Below, piece after piece: positions 34,780 to 49,000 of a DNA stretch of 64,000 nucleotides. The stretch is from Turritopsis dohrnii (taxonomy: Eukaryota > Cnidaria > Hydrozoa > Anthoathecata > Oceaniidae): positions 124,001 through 188,000 of the forward strand of contig BQMF02000068.1 of assembly GCA_027922465.2 (NCBI GenBank), in the 5' to 3' direction. The translations under genes were made by a program, and so were the position numbers. Under the pieces are notes generated by a model. That model made no database searches, was not told the origin of the DNA, and saw only the letters and a list, made by a program, of their open reading frames with translations. Each line of letters opens with the position of its first letter. Positions within the stretch are counted from its first letter, which is position 1.

Positions 34780-35438
34780 CTTTTTTATATAAGAACAATT
34801 TTATAAGAACACGAGCTTCAGATTTGCCAAAAAAAATGAGAACAAATAAGAACAACCTGAGGTTCAAATCAATTATATATTCAAAAATTAAGAACAGGCT
34901 AAGGCTTAACTTTCTTATAAAATAAGAACAATTCATGAAGAACAACTCATGATGCGAATTGTCTTCAAGATGCAAGGACCAAAACGTTTTAATGCTCTTA
35001 CCAACCCAGTTAAGAAATCTCACAGGATGTAAGAGAGATATATAATAAATTCAAGAAGGAGCTCAACAAGTATATACCTGCTTAGAATTCCCGAAGAACC
35101 ACTGATTCCTGGGTACACCATGATGTGGAAAGTAGAATCAAACAGCATAATTCATATAACATATTACATTGATTGGACCTACCAGGTTGGATGTGTAAAA
35201 GTCTTTATATACAAGTATCACAAAAGTATATAGTAACAATTCATGATGCGAATTTTGTCATTGTCAAATAATGTTTGATTTGTTTTTCACCTTCTTGTAT
35301 ACATACTCATAATCTATTTAATTTTATAGGAATTTCCATAAGAACATAAGTACAAATCAGGCTGAAAAAGGCTCCAAAAATAAGAACAGCCAGCCTCACC
35401 TCACAGGTCAGATTTTACTCTGGTTCTTATAAAAAAAG
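34780..35438. mobile_element. MITE-like element with ATAAGAACA repeats
   Basis: The left part begins TATATAAGAACAATTTTATA and the right part ends GGTTCTTATAAAAAAAGC, which are inverted. ATAAGAACA occurs at least eight times on the plus strand between 34790 and 35400. Boundaries are approximate and no duplication was identified. Confidence 0.45.
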
Positions 35439-35729
35439 CACATATATGTATATACATGTTCCCTACCTTTATAAAAGGGAATTTAATAAAATTTATATTA
35501 TATATACAGAACTTGAACATGAGCAGAATACTCAATTAAACTGTAAGCATTAGCTGACAGCACAATCAATTATAAACAACAACACAACAAAACTTACACA
35601 CATTTAGCCTATTTAAACAAATAATCTTCACGGAAACAGTACCAGCATGTAAAACCAGGTAAACAGATTGCATTTACATCATTGTGAAACAGAAACCCTT
35701 AAATTTCCATAACTACAACGATCACTTTT

Positions 35730-35850
35730 GGAACGATATCAACCTTGTGCAACCGTGACCAAACATGTACGACAGCAGCCATATTTACATTTGAAAAAAA
35801 AGGGCCCATCTTCGTACATGAAATATCATCGTACGGAACAGGGCCCCCGA
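35730..35850 (-). repeat. right member of the distant inverted-repeat pair (partner 21430-21540)
   Basis: Contains ATCTTCGTACATGA and TCGTACGGAACAGGGCCCCC, the inverse of the left copy, with the shared GGCCATA/ATGGC and CCAAACATGTAC blocks. GGGCCC occurs on both sides of the hairpin. Confidence 0.6.
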
Positions 35851-35969
35851 TTGTAATAAACGCACGTGTTATCGATTACAAAGTTCAATTTTCTTCAAAA
35901 TGGTGGTGTTGGCTATACTTTCGTTAGTGTTTGTTATCTCAATCATAAAACTTTCCTAACTTTAATCTA

Positions 35970-38280
35970 AGTCAGGGACTGCGCCACAGCCAGGTCCAGG
36001 CCAAATCAAAGCCATGGATCACTCCAGGAATTCTGAAATCCATCTCGAAACGTGATTTTTTTCATCGCAAATTCATCAGAAAGCTTCAGAAACCGATGAT
36101 AAAACTAGATATCTGGCTCTTTTCAAATCCTACAGAAACCAAATTGTATCCTTGTGTAGAAGAAGCAAATCTAACCACTACAAGAGATATTTTACCCGTA
36201 ACTCTGACAATATGCAAAAAATCTGGTCAGGTGTTCATGAAATAATCTGCTCTGAGACACATAGATCCCCCGATCCGATCTCGCTATCATCGATTGGAGG
36301 CTATCTCATCTAAACCCAATGAAGTTACCAATCTTTTTAATGATTTCTTCACATCAATAGCGGACTCAATCAGATCCAAAACTCCTCCCTCTAACTCACA
36401 TTTTTCAAGGTTTCTCAAAAATAGAAATCCAAACTCAATTTTTCTCAGACCTACCTCACCTGAAGAGATTGTTGAAATAATTGGTAACTTTTCAGATTCA
36501 AAATCTTCTGTTCCGAACAGTATACCAGTCAGAATTCTGAATTTACTCAAACTTGAGATTTCTAAACCTATTTCTTCTCTGATTATATAATTATTCCTTT
36601 GAAACCGGAGTCTTTCCCTCAGTCCTTAAGATCTCTAAAGTGGTTCCTGTTTTCAAAAACAAAGGATCACCTCTAGAGGTCTCTAACTACCGTCCTATTT
36701 CTTTACTCTCGAATATTGAAAATATCTATGAGAAAGCAATGTATATACTCCCGACTTATGGATTTTCTCAATAGATTTAAGCAGATTTATTCTAGGCAAT
36801 TTGGTTTCAGGAAAAAACACTCTACTATTGATACTCTTATCAATATTGTTGAACACATTCGCGATAAACTTGACAAGGGTGAGTTAGCCTGTGGGGTGTT
36901 CGTCGATCTCCAGAAGGCCTTTGACACTGTTGATCATGAAATCTTACTTTCAAAACTTAAGCACTATGGCATTAGAGGCGTTGCCAATAATTGGTTCAGG
37001 TCCTACCTTTCAGAACATTCTCAATGTCACTATTGGCAACTCTAATTGGAAACTAAAACTCATCAAACATGGAGTCCCTCAAGGCTCTGTTTTGGGTCCT
37101 CTCCTATTTTTGTTGTATATAAATGATCTCTGCTATTGTATTCGTACGTCAAACACATACCACTTTGCAGATGACACTCATCTACTTAACTTTGCAAATT
37201 CAGTGAAATCTCTCTGTGGAAGAGTTAATGCTGATCTCAGGATTCTGGTCGAATGGTTGAATGTCAACAAAATCTCTCTTAACGCTAGCAAAACTGAGTT
37301 CATGATTTTTAGATCTCCCAGGAAGTATCTTGACTGCACTCCTCGCATTAAACTTGCAGGTCACTTTTTATCTTAAAGTAAAAGTGTTAAATATCTTGGT
37401 GTTTTGCTGGATGAACATTTCAATTGGAAAAGTCATGTCTCCTCACTAACTTCAAAACTCAGAAGAGCCAATGGTGCTCTCTCAAAACTTCGGCATTTTG
37501 TTTCAGTTGACGTCCTTCTCAATGTCTACCATGCCATTTTCATGTCCCATGCAAGATATGCCTGTCAAGTCTGGGGACTCTGTGATACTCTGTTACTCAC
37601 AGAGTTCTCACACTTCAAAACACGTCAATAAGACTAATGACATTCTCCCATCCCAGAACCTCAGCCACTAAATTGTATGCTGATCTTGGAGTTCTTAAAT
37701 TTTTGGATCTAGTCAAAGTAATGAACATCCTATATGTTCATAGATCTCTCAACCAAAATCTACCGACTGATAGCCTTGCTAATCTTAGGTTTAACAAAAT
37801 AAGTCATTCATTTGGAACTAGTGGCAGTAGGGGTCTTCTCAAGCTACAGTGTGTTAATACGTCATCGTTTGGTTTGAACTCTTTTTGTCGCACGTCTTCC
37901 CTTCAGTGGAACCAGTTTCAACTAAATTTTCCTAATCTCAACCTTTCTGACATCACATCTTCTAAACTGAGATCCCTTGCAACGCAATTTTATATCAACT
38001 CGTATACTGATGGATAAATGTATAAAGGACTTATTTATAAAATGTACAAAAAATTAAGTTTTTTTTAACTTCTATTTCTTTAGTAATGACAGAATTGTAT
38101 TGTTTTATTTTGATATGTATTTATAATTTTTTTTTTTTTCTTTTCTTGTTATATTTTCTTTATTTTTTTATTATGGTTGCACCTTGTATTTTAGTTTTTT
38201 AACTATTTGGGTGTCCCATCCGTCTTTTTGGTGGTAAATATATTTTCAATTCAATTCCATTCAATTTCAATTCAATTCGA
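35970..38280 (+). mobile_element. 5'-truncated non-LTR retrotransposon (CR1/jockey-like LINE)
   Basis: Starts inside the linker before the RT (KPWITPGILKSISKRDF) and runs through all RT blocks to a short 3' UTR ending in ATTCAATT-type repeats (38245-38280), as expected for a LINE inserted by target-primed reverse transcription. The endonuclease domain and 5' UTR are absent. Confidence 0.85.
36000..38017 (+). pseudogene. LINE reverse transcriptase, frameshifted
   Basis: Frames at 36000-36590, 36590-37050, 36891-37376, 37380-37631 and 37637-38017 cover the RT. In order: VSNYRPISLLSNIEKIYEK, QFGFRKKHSTIDTL, VFVDLQKAFDTVDHEILL, GVPQGSVLGPLLFLLYINDL, the catalytic FADDT at about 37168, VKYLGVLLDEHFNWKSHV, and the C-terminal SHARYACQVWG. 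This motif set belongs to the CR1/jockey group of LINEs. At least four frameshifts or stops (near 36587, 37020, 37375, 37610) make it a pseudogene. The catalytic aspartates are still present. Confidence 0.85.
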
Positions 38281-38737
38281 TGATGGCCATAAGAGCTAGG
38301 AAAAACACGATATAGGTACAGTTTTAGCCATTTCTTCTCTTGACCAATGAAATTCGAAATATTTTCTGGCCCTAGATAGTCAGCCCTCACAAACAAATTT
38401 TTGCTCATTGGTCCTTGTAAGTCCTGGCAATCTGAATTTTGAAATTTCCACATCCAGGAGTTGTATAGCACAAAAATTTTGGTTTTATCTAAAAAGCTGT
38501 AAATGCTGATATTCACAGTGCAGCCCTTTTATATTATACTAAAATATCCGATTGAAGTGAGAGAACATAATTATGGTTTATAATTCAATTTTTCACACAA
38601 ATAAGAGATTATTCAACATGGGTGTGAAACCAACCTAAAATGTGTCTCTTAAAGAATTTGCAAATGAATACAAAAGAATTATAATTTCCAAATGAATTAT
38701 ATGAACATCTAATTTTCAGATTAACACCAATAACAAC

Positions 38738-39968
38738 ATGGCAACGACATGGCGAATGGCATTTTCTGGATTACACTGCCTTAAACACTCAATTAAGGCA
38801 CCAAGTGCACCTTTCATTCGTTGCATAGCAACTTCACAACGTTTATGTTCTGCAAGTAATATATATTGATTTTCTTTATAAAGCTTAGTTTCTGACCCTT
38901 GGAAAATTTGATTTCTCTAACTTTACACTGTTGTGAGCGTGATTTAAGCTTGGTTTCCAATATATAAACTTATTTTTGTTGTGCAACCGTTTTGCAGCAT
39001 TTTGTTGTGCAACAAGTGTAGGAAATTTTTGCAGACGTAGATTTTTTCCTATCTCTGCAACAGGCGTTGTACAACCTTTTGTTGCACAACATTCAGACTG
39101 TTAAATTTGTTTATATAAATTTCAAATTGACTTTCATAAAAGCAGCCTTTCATAAAAGCAGCCTTAGTATTTGTTAACAACACAATGCAGTGTCTTCTCT
39201 TGTTTTCGGCTGAAACAAAACGCCTTACAACAACAAATGTTGAAGTGAGAGTAGGGACATTTCTAGTGATACTTCTGGAAAAAATCAACATGAACAAATT
39301 GCCTTACATAATGTTTTTCAAGTAACAAAACCTCTACATCACGTTTTTTTTAAAAAAGAAACTCGGGTGGAGAAAAAGAAAAGATCAATGAATTTTCGGT
39401 ACATCTATTTGTCATCATCGTCGGCAATGTAAATTTTAGTGAGGATTTATTTTTCTTGAATACCAAATTCATAATTTTTCATGCACGAGAATTTAATTTT
39501 GTGAATTGAATTTTGAAATAATTTGGACTTATTTATATACACGAATTTGGACAATTGTGGAAACTGTGGAATATAGTTGACTCAAAAATTATTTAACCCC
39601 CGGTTAATTAAATTTTCTCACTGATGAGATGCACTAGTTAAATTTTCCCAGGTAAAATATTCTCACTGAAATTTACATGGGTGTATAGCTCACTTGGTAA
39701 GACGGTTGGCTTGTAATACAAGGGTGACAGTTGGTAGTGGTTCAAATCCTGGCACTGTAGAATGCTAATGTGATATGAAAAAGTAACATTTGCAACGAAA
39801 GCTATAATGAGATATATATGTGCATGATGTGATGTAATGAACAAGTGCCTCAAATAACATAAATAAAAAAACCACAATCACCTATCAGTCTAGTATGTGC
39901 AAGTTCTCTGCCTTAAAATCTGAGGTATACATTCCTGGTGGAGGCCCACATCAGTGAATAATACTGCC

Positions 39969-40012
<44 letters not shown>

Positions 40013-43000
40013 CCTTGTTAAAATAAATTCAAAAAAAAAAAAAAATCAATTCTGAATCCAATGAGAAATTAAATTTCCCACTTGTGTGAACCGAGCTTTA
40101 CAGATACGCTAATACCGTAATGCTTCGATTAAATGCCCCCTTCTTTTAAACGCCCCCCTCGAATAGACGCCCCCCCCCCCCCCCCCCTTTTCAGGAGATT
40201 TTTAAATAAACGCCAAGGCATGTAGAACTACTACATTGCATTGTTTAGCTTCAATGTTTCCATTTTGTATAAAAATATGGAAATTTGCGATAGACGCCTT
40301 TCTTTTTAAATTTTAAACTAACAGCATTATTTCTCATACTCTCTTGCTTCCTCTCGCTTATCTGGAGCAGCTTCAAGTATTTCTCCAATCATAGCATCCC
40401 ACAATTCTTAGTAGACATGATTACACAATTTATATTTACGAAAAAAAAGAGTTTCAGAAAATTCAATAGACACCCCCCTCGAATAGACGCCCCCCTAAAA
40501 ATTCAAAAAATTTAATAAACGCCCCGGGCGTCTAATCGAAGCATTACGGTATGTAGTTCGTTTTTAGGTGGTTTTATAATAAATCACCCTCAGAATTTTT
40601 TTTTTTTAATTATCTATCTATATACAATACTTAATCTTTTTGTTTCGTTTTCCATTCAGGTGCAACAGAATATGAAAACATCATTGTGGAAACTGTTGGA
40701 GAAAAGAACGATGTTGGATTGATATCACTTCATCGACCTAAAGCGTTTAATGCATTATGTGACGGACTTATTGCTGACCTTACACATGCTTTAAAAGAAT
40801 TCCATCAGAATGCTAGTATAGGAGCAGTTGTACTGACCGGCAAGGGGAAGGCTTTTGCTGCAGGTTATTTGAATTATTGAAATTTTGTAGCAAAATCTGA
40901 AGGGATCTTCTTAGAAGAATTTTCTAATGATTCTATGATTCTGTAATATTTACTTTTGAGCTTCTAAAGGAATGATCCTTCCAGAAATTCCGAAGTTCCA
41001 GAAATTTATGCTTTTTCAAGAAGGCATTTTGCAAACAACTTAGCAGGAATAAAAGAAAAAACAGACAATTAGCAATTTGACAAGACAAAGTTTTCAAGCT
41101 ATAAGACTTTCCACTACTAAGATTAAGATTTTTAGGACAGATAAACATATTTTTCCTGATGACATAATTATCTCTTTAATTTTACCATTGCTCTCTGTCA
41201 GTTCATTATGATAATGGTAGTGACCATTAGTGGAGCTTGGTAAAAATAACGATTAATATCTTCAGAGAAAAAATGTTTAACTTGATTGTACATTCAATTT
41301 GGAAGTTAATTTTCTAAAGTAATTGAGGAATATGAAATATGATGGTATGTATATATATCTTGCAAGAGATTTGTATTTTAGGAGCAGACATAACGGAACT
41401 AAAAACCCATAATTACCCAGACGTGTATGTTAAGAACTTTTTATCAGAGTGGACATGCATTGTGGATTTTCCAAAACCCATAATCGCAGCTGTTAATGGC
41501 TATGCTCTTGGTGGTGGGTGCGAAGTTGCGATGATGTGTGATATCATTTATGCTAGCGAAAAAGCAAAGTTTGGTCAGCCAGAAATCTTGTTGGGTACGC
41601 CAATTTACGTCCAAAGTTTGTTTTTGAAATTGCAAAATAGTTTTGACAAAGTTCTACTGTGTATGATTGTATTTATGAAGGGAATGCAATTAGGTCATTT
41701 TTAGGATTTGAAACCATACTTTGAAACCATATCATGCTAGTTGAGGACTGTCTAGTGAAAAAGTCATTTTTATACTGCTAAGAAAGAAATTTTTATACTA
41801 TTAAGTAAGAAAGTCATTAGCTACTTTTGGTAAGATCATTTACCTTGGACAACTTGGCATATTTAGTGAGAGGTTAATTTGCTAGGGGGGAAATCTTTTC
41901 AAATTTGGCAGGCATTTAGTTTGGTGATCTGCGACATTTCCTAAATTTGGTGAGAATTTAAGTATTCCCCCAAAATTAATTTCCATAATCAATGTAACTG
42001 CCCACATTGTATTGGTGCAGTCCATTGTATTGACTGATTGAAATTGGTGTGACATGTGGTACCAAAGTGTAGTGGTTATCACTCGTAATTCATGCGATAA
42101 GTCGGGGTTCATTTCCCCTTTGCAACAATTCACAATGTGTGAGTGAATGTACCACAACCATGTTGTGAAGGAAATTGGCAGGAGTTGATTTAGGTCAATT
42201 TCGACATCGGTATACCAACTTTGGGGACATCGAACTTGGGCGCCCAAATTCGATAATAGTTTTAAAAAAAACAACAGAAATCCTTTAGAACGCTTCTTTT
42301 GCTTATTTCTTAATAATCTAATAACAGGCCATTCTCTCTGCAAACATTAATATTCCTCATTCAGTGTCGATTTGTTTTTGTTCACCTCCACGAAAAATAA
42401 TAGGAGGTTTCAAAGCATGGTCTTCAAAAATAAATGTTGCCGGGAATACTTTTTACTCTCCACCGGTGTGGTTTTACAAGATATTTTTTTCCGGATAGAC
42501 AAGTTAGCTTTTCAGGTGTTCATTCTAAAAATAAGATGAATTAACTTTCCATAACTCCCTGTTAATAAAATCACGTTGTTACGTAGAGAATGCAAATCTA
42601 TAAGATAAAAGTATATCAACACAATTGGTGGCTCTTAATAGCCACATGTAAAACATAAACTGAAAGTCAGCTCTTCTCTCAAAGGATCTAATGTAGAATA
42701 TGATTGAGAACAAAGTGTAGTTAAAGTTTTCTCTCGTAAATACAATTGTAAACATTGCGAAAAAAGAACAGAAGCAAAATATTTTATAGAATTACATCAA
42801 ATTGCGGAAAATTTTTCCGTCCCGACATGTTTCGTCTAGTGAAAAACTGCCTTTGGTTTAGTAAGAAAACCAATGGTTTCTACAGAAGTCGCATCTAATT
42901 TGATTCATTTTCAAGTTTTTTTAATCCAATGTTCATTAGCTAAATTAAACAAAGGCAGAAGATCGGCATTTATCCATTTCAGAATTGTGAACTCAAAAAA

Positions 43001-46000
43001 ACTGCATACGACTCATGCAGTTTTTTTTCGTCGAGCTGACGAGCTGAGGAGCCGGCGTAAAATGATGAACGAAAAGAATTGATTTTAAGCAAAAAAGGTG
43101 ACTCTTAAAGCTTTAATACGCTGAACTTCCGGGGGCTTTGCCCCCTGGACCCCTACCAAGGCTCTGCCCTGGACCCAAACCCCCATGTGCGATTTACACG
43201 CCTTCGGCATGTTATATAAGCCTTTGGCTTATAATACTTTTAATACCGATGCCCAAAATAATTTTCTGGACCAACCCCTGATTGGGTAGATGATAGATCG
43301 GGTGTTGCAGGAGGTCATCCAGGCGAGCACAGGTCCTTGATTGGGTTGGTGTCACTGGTAAGCATGTCAAATACTTCAGAGTCTCCAACCTGGAATGCAG
43401 ATGCAATAGCACTTGAATGTGGCTTACCACACAAAACAATACCTAGTAAAAATTATAATAAAAGTCCATTTTTTCTTACGCTGATTATTAATGGCTTGTT
43501 ATTATAGCTTAAAGAGTTGTTTACATCGATTAATGTCAATTTCAGGTACTATACCAGGTGCTGGTGGTACTCAAAGATTACCGAGAGCAGTGGGAAAATC
43601 TAAAGCTATGGAAATGTGTCTGACTGGTGACCAAATATCAGCTGATGAAGCTTTACAGTTTGGTAGGTTTATTGTGTGCTTTCTTATAACCGTTGTTCTT
43701 TTTCTCTCGACCAGTTCCTTCGTCCATAGTCACAAAATTGATTGTTTGTTTTTTTTTGTTAAATTATGAAGCTTAATGGGCCTTATTATATGTTGGTTGG
43801 TATATCATAACTAGAACTAAAAAAAATCTTGTAAAATTTGTTTAACCTAAATCTTTCATATTAAGATTATTGCTTTGATACGTAACAAAATAGTGTTATC
43901 AGACCGGTCAACTTCTACATTCTATTTTAAACACATTGTTTTGTCAGTTTTGCCTCACTTTCAGGATTGGTTAGTAAAGTACTACCGGGAGAACAGTTGG
44001 TTGAAGAAGCCATCAAAACTGCTTCAAAGATCGCATCAAACTCGAAACTGATTACAATGATTTGCAAGGAAATGATAAATAGAGGTAAAAAGGAGTTTCA
44101 AAACTGTAATTGTGAGTGGCTGTATAAAGGCCACTTTTCACCTATCACTCCTGTTTTTGAATGGAAAAGCAATACTGAGTATGGTTATCTAAATGGTAGT
44201 GTTTCTCTACAGTAAATATTTCTTTATTTTGAAGCAGCTTACAATCTGTGTTTGGTCGATGAATTTCCCAAATCAATAACATAGACTATCAATTTTAATT
44301 TCTGAATTACACCCTGTAAAACCAAATGTTTTACATACACGTCCTATATTTCTCATTTTCACAAGACCGTTGTTATACATAAATTGAGTGTATAAATAAA
44401 CACTAAATTAAGTGCATTAAGAAGAATCCTGGAGAATTCGGTATTAGGGCATTAATGAAAATGAAGGTGAAAGGTGAAATATTTGCCCAAAAATCATTCA
44501 GAAATGAGAGTGATATTGATGTTGTAGTTCTGAAGTATCAATTTTATAAAATGAGATTATAATAGTTATCTTCCAATTATGGGAAATCTTTTCATCATTG
44601 TGATTTCACCAATATGTCACAAAAACTTATATTTCAAGTGCGACTGAATGTTGTAATTATAGAGCCAATAATTTGTTCTCTTAAGAATCCCAGCAAATGA
44701 GAGTGTAATAGATTTTATGGTAGTTTCAAAAGGAAGATGCAGTTTACATATAGCTTTTAAAATTCTTTGTAGTGTTTTTTATTTTCATCGTGTCTCGGAT
44801 GTGCTAAGGGACAGCGCGTTTTTATCCTTTTTCTTCAAAGACGTAGCTGTTGCTTCCACCCAAAATGTTTTTATTATGCAAATTAACTTCTAATTGTCCT
44901 TGTTCAAATAATTAATAAAAACACTGACCTGCATGTTTCGTTTGAGCTTACTGCTGTAATATTGTGTCATTGTCACCAACAACTTGACGAGATTCACAGC
45001 ATTTTCTACTTGGGTTTCGTTACCATTAACAAATACAGACTCAAATCGATTTGATTGTGAATGTTACTTCATAGACATACGGAGTAACATTTACAACTCA
45101 AATTTGAATTTTCAAGTCAAAACAATAAATCGTTTTTGTTGTTATTCAGATTGTAGACAGGATCAAAATATTTGTTTGGAATGATACTGAAAATGTCATG
45201 GTTGAAATAACATGCAATGTGATTGGTCCTTGACTAAGTCAATTCTTGTTCAATTAGATCGTTACCACATGTGTAATTTGTTTCCCATTTATCGTAGGAT
45301 ACAATGTAAGTCTTGACGAAGGAATCCATTACGAGCGAAGAATGTTCCAGTCAACCTTCCAAACGGTATGTTGACCACTTATTCCTTTGATCATATTAAG
45401 GCTCAAATTGCTCCGAAAATGAGCAAGCTCGTCAGGCTTAGATATCTTAAACAGTGAGGACGTCTACATAGTTATCTGTTAGGAAAAGAGTTAGTCATTC
45501 GTATTTTAACTGTTAGTATAGTCATCTAAGGCCTAAAAAATGGTCAACCGGGAAAAAATTCGTAACTTAACAAATTTGGTACCAAAAGAAGCACAATTTT
45601 ATGGAGATTAACATATCCAAAATCCTTATTCATTGGTTTTGGGCAAAAATTTTTACAGTATTTATAGTAAAAGGTGGTATTTTCTGTTTTTTTCGTTAAA
45701 ATTGTATTTTTCAAATTTTTGATTTTTGTAAGAACTTGATTTGAACATGAACCAGAAATGCTGTGAGCTTAAGATTTGGTACGGATGTTTCTTATAATAT
45801 GAAGTTAAAAGTAAAACAGACAAAAAATTGCTGACGTCATCAAAACTTGAATAATAGCTTCAAAAACACCTTAAAAATAGCTATTTTAAAATACGATAAT
45901 GTAACATAAGCATATGACTGAACAAGTTATAAACATTGCATAGAACGAAATATAGGCATAAAGAAGGTACGTAAATAAGGAGGCCAAGTGTAGTTCAAAA

Positions 46001-49000
46001 GGTAAAATCGGTAATTATTGCAAAATGAGTTGGAAGAATTTTTTTTGTAATTATATTTTAGCGTTGCAACTATTAATAACGCACTTAAACATCAAAGATA
46101 TCAAATATATTTCTATCTTCTTCCACGTCACTTTCAACACTGTCCTCATCTGATGAAACTTCTTGGTGGTTAGAATTCTCGCATTCAACTCCATTGCAGT
46201 TACCGCAAGCAGAAACGCATGGGAGCCCGTGTCGCTTGCAGCTGCAAACGTTGGTACTGCATGGGTTTTTCTTGGAGACGTTACAGTTGCATCGTATGAA
46301 GCGAAGAATGCCGTCAGGTGCCGCGTTCAAATCTGTCATAATTGGCTTGTAATTGCCATCTGATAATTTCCAGCCCCAATCAAGTGGACTTAGCTCAACA
46401 CCCATCAGTGTTTTCCATTCAATGACCTGCAGATGGACTCGCAGAAAGTGATACTTTGCAGCATTTTTCTTGGGAGCAAGAAATTGTGGTTTACTTCTTG
46501 TTTTCGATGTTGCTGCAGCTTTCTTAAATTGATGATATCTTAAATCTATCATCGACTAATTCTCAGGATATGGACTTTTGCGATATGTCTGCATAAATCC
46601 AGACCAATTAGGTCGTGTGACATCAGATAAATGAAAAAAGTCATTTCCCAAAGTAGATCAACGTTTTTCTCCACGGTCATGCATAGATCGAATTTCAGCT
46701 CTTTAACATCGCAGAATAACTTTTTCGACAGAATATCATAGTTAACTTTGATATATTGTTCAATGGGTATGCCTTTATTTGCAGTGGCAGATGCTACTTT
46801 TTGTAAATCAAGGCGTTTGATTGACTTTTCGTCACGTTTAAGGCCATTTTCATTGGTTCGGATTTGGATAGTTCCCATTCCATGGAACGTATTTTTGAGT
46901 GCAAATATAAGTATTGAGTGCAAATATTGTGATCGACATTGTCTCCAACATGTTGCGAAAATGTTCCTGGATGTAAAGTTACAGTAGATTCGGTCGAATC
47001 TTCTGCGGTCATTGCAGATTGTTTAAATCGGTTGACTTCAGTATAGGTGCTAGAGAATCTTAGTTGATAAAGCTCATCAAGGAGCCATTTCGATCCAAAG
47101 ATATGATCCAATTCAACAGCTAAACCAAACGGTATTGGCATTAGACAGGATTTAGGTTTTGCTGCTTGCACAATGATTTGACCAATACTGTTCTGCTTTA
47201 GATTTGACTTGATCAATACTTGTAGGAATGTTTTCAGGAGATTAGGAACACATTCGTTTGATATATCTCATATATGTGTTGTTTTTGGATACTCCGAAGT
47301 GTCATATTTTGTTTCTCGTATTTCGGCCATAATAACTTTAGCAGCAGTGGTAACTATCTGTTCAGCATCTTTTTCTTTATCTTTTCTTCTTTCTTCTTTC
47401 CACATTTCATTTAGATAGGAATCTGCCATGCCTTGGAAATATGCAACGTTTTGTTTTCCATCAACTTCAGTGAAGTGCAATTTACTTCCATATCTCTCTT
47501 GAAGTTTCTGTTTCAATCTTTTGACACTATCCACGTTTTCATCGCCTGCAAAGGTTGTCATTTTGTCATGTAATTCTTTTAAAGTATGGAGTTCTGCATC
47601 TGAATCTACTTCTAGCCATATACATAGCATTTCTCCGCTTGCACTTTTCTAGCAAATTTCAGTGTAAATCTAATAAATTTACCAAATGGATTGTATTTCA
47701 ATCAGGATGCTTTGTATCTATTATGGAGCTTTTTCCACATAGAAAACACTGCTGCATAAAATCAAACGATCCACTGCTTGAGCATAAAAGTTTAGGTCGA
47801 GGCTCATCTTGGGTAGTCTTCACTTCTCCTTCTTTTATCTGTGAAATCTCTTCGACACGATTTATGAATCAATATTTGTTTTGCCGATTGGACATCTCTT
47901 TCTAGTCGCCGTTTAAGTTTTCGTTTTGTCGAAATTCACAGAAATTTAGCAGTGACTGAATACCTTTATCTCCAACACAAATCTTCGGATTTTCTATCGT
48001 GAATTCCACGAGGCAAATAATACAGCTCTCAGAATTTCTATCCTCTTCCATCACCTAAAAAACAATAACAGTTATATTAATAGTTATTATAACCCTCAAT
48101 ATGGATAGTTATTATCTAACCCTACCATTATACCCCTTAACTTTCCTCAGATAAAGTAAATACTGGTTTTCATACAAAACAATTACGCATACAAAATAGG
48201 AAATAAAAAATTACCAATATTAGAACAGCTCCAAATCAACTGTTCTTAGTCTGTGCTTGAAATTCTCCATTTTTATTATTTTTAATATAATTATTCTAAT
48301 TATTTTTTTAATTTTTTTGCTTCTGAATAAAAAAGATAAAAAGAAAATGACATTGATAAAAATAATTTACTATATTACATGATCATTAACGCCTTATTAT
48401 CCCTTAAAGCTTCGGGGACACGGGCAACATTTTTCATGCGATTGCAGCAAAATATTTTTTGTTGCAGTCGCACGTAGTGTCGCCTATGTTGAGTTTCTTG
48501 CAACAAAATACTGCGTGCTCTCGTCAGAAACCATGTTGTTATGATTACCGAAGCAAACTTGTTTTGAGATCTCAGCAAAAATAAACGAATATCATTGGAT
48601 TAAAACAAAAGTTTTGTATAAAAGCATGTTGGAAATGTGGGGACACTAGCAACATTTTACAAAACGCATTTGCAACATGAAAAATTTGTTGCAGCAAACA
48701 AAAAAAAATATCAAACTGATTTGATATTTTTTTTTGTTGCTGCAACATTTTTATGGGTGAAATTTGTTGCAGCAACAAACAAATATACTATGGGGACACG
48801 ATCAACAAATGCCTTGCGATTGCAACAAAACAGATTTTTGTTGCAATCGCAAGAAAAATGTTGCTCGTGTCCCCTTAGCTTAAGCCTGACTGAATATCGA
48901 AAAATATTGAAAAAAATGCGAAACTTTCAAGTTTTGATGACGTCAGCAATTTTTTGTCTGTTTTACTTTTAACTTCAAATCTTAAGCTTCGGGGACACGG

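Noticed and set aside
39674..39750. Candidate tRNA gene
   Set aside because: A and B boxes are present, but the anticodon stem does not pair and a SINE-like body follows. The same applies to 33766 and 42050.
40686..40880. Independent short gene starting METVGEKN
   Set aside because: It is ECHS1 exon 2 read past its splice donor; the true start is in exon 1 at 38738.
41882..42343. 153-codon minus-strand frame
   Set aside because: Spans a tRNA-like SINE in an ECHS1 intron and has no domain signature; chance frame.
46163..47418. Plus-strand frames of 66-79 codons
   Set aside because: Antisense to the decayed CXC-family gene.
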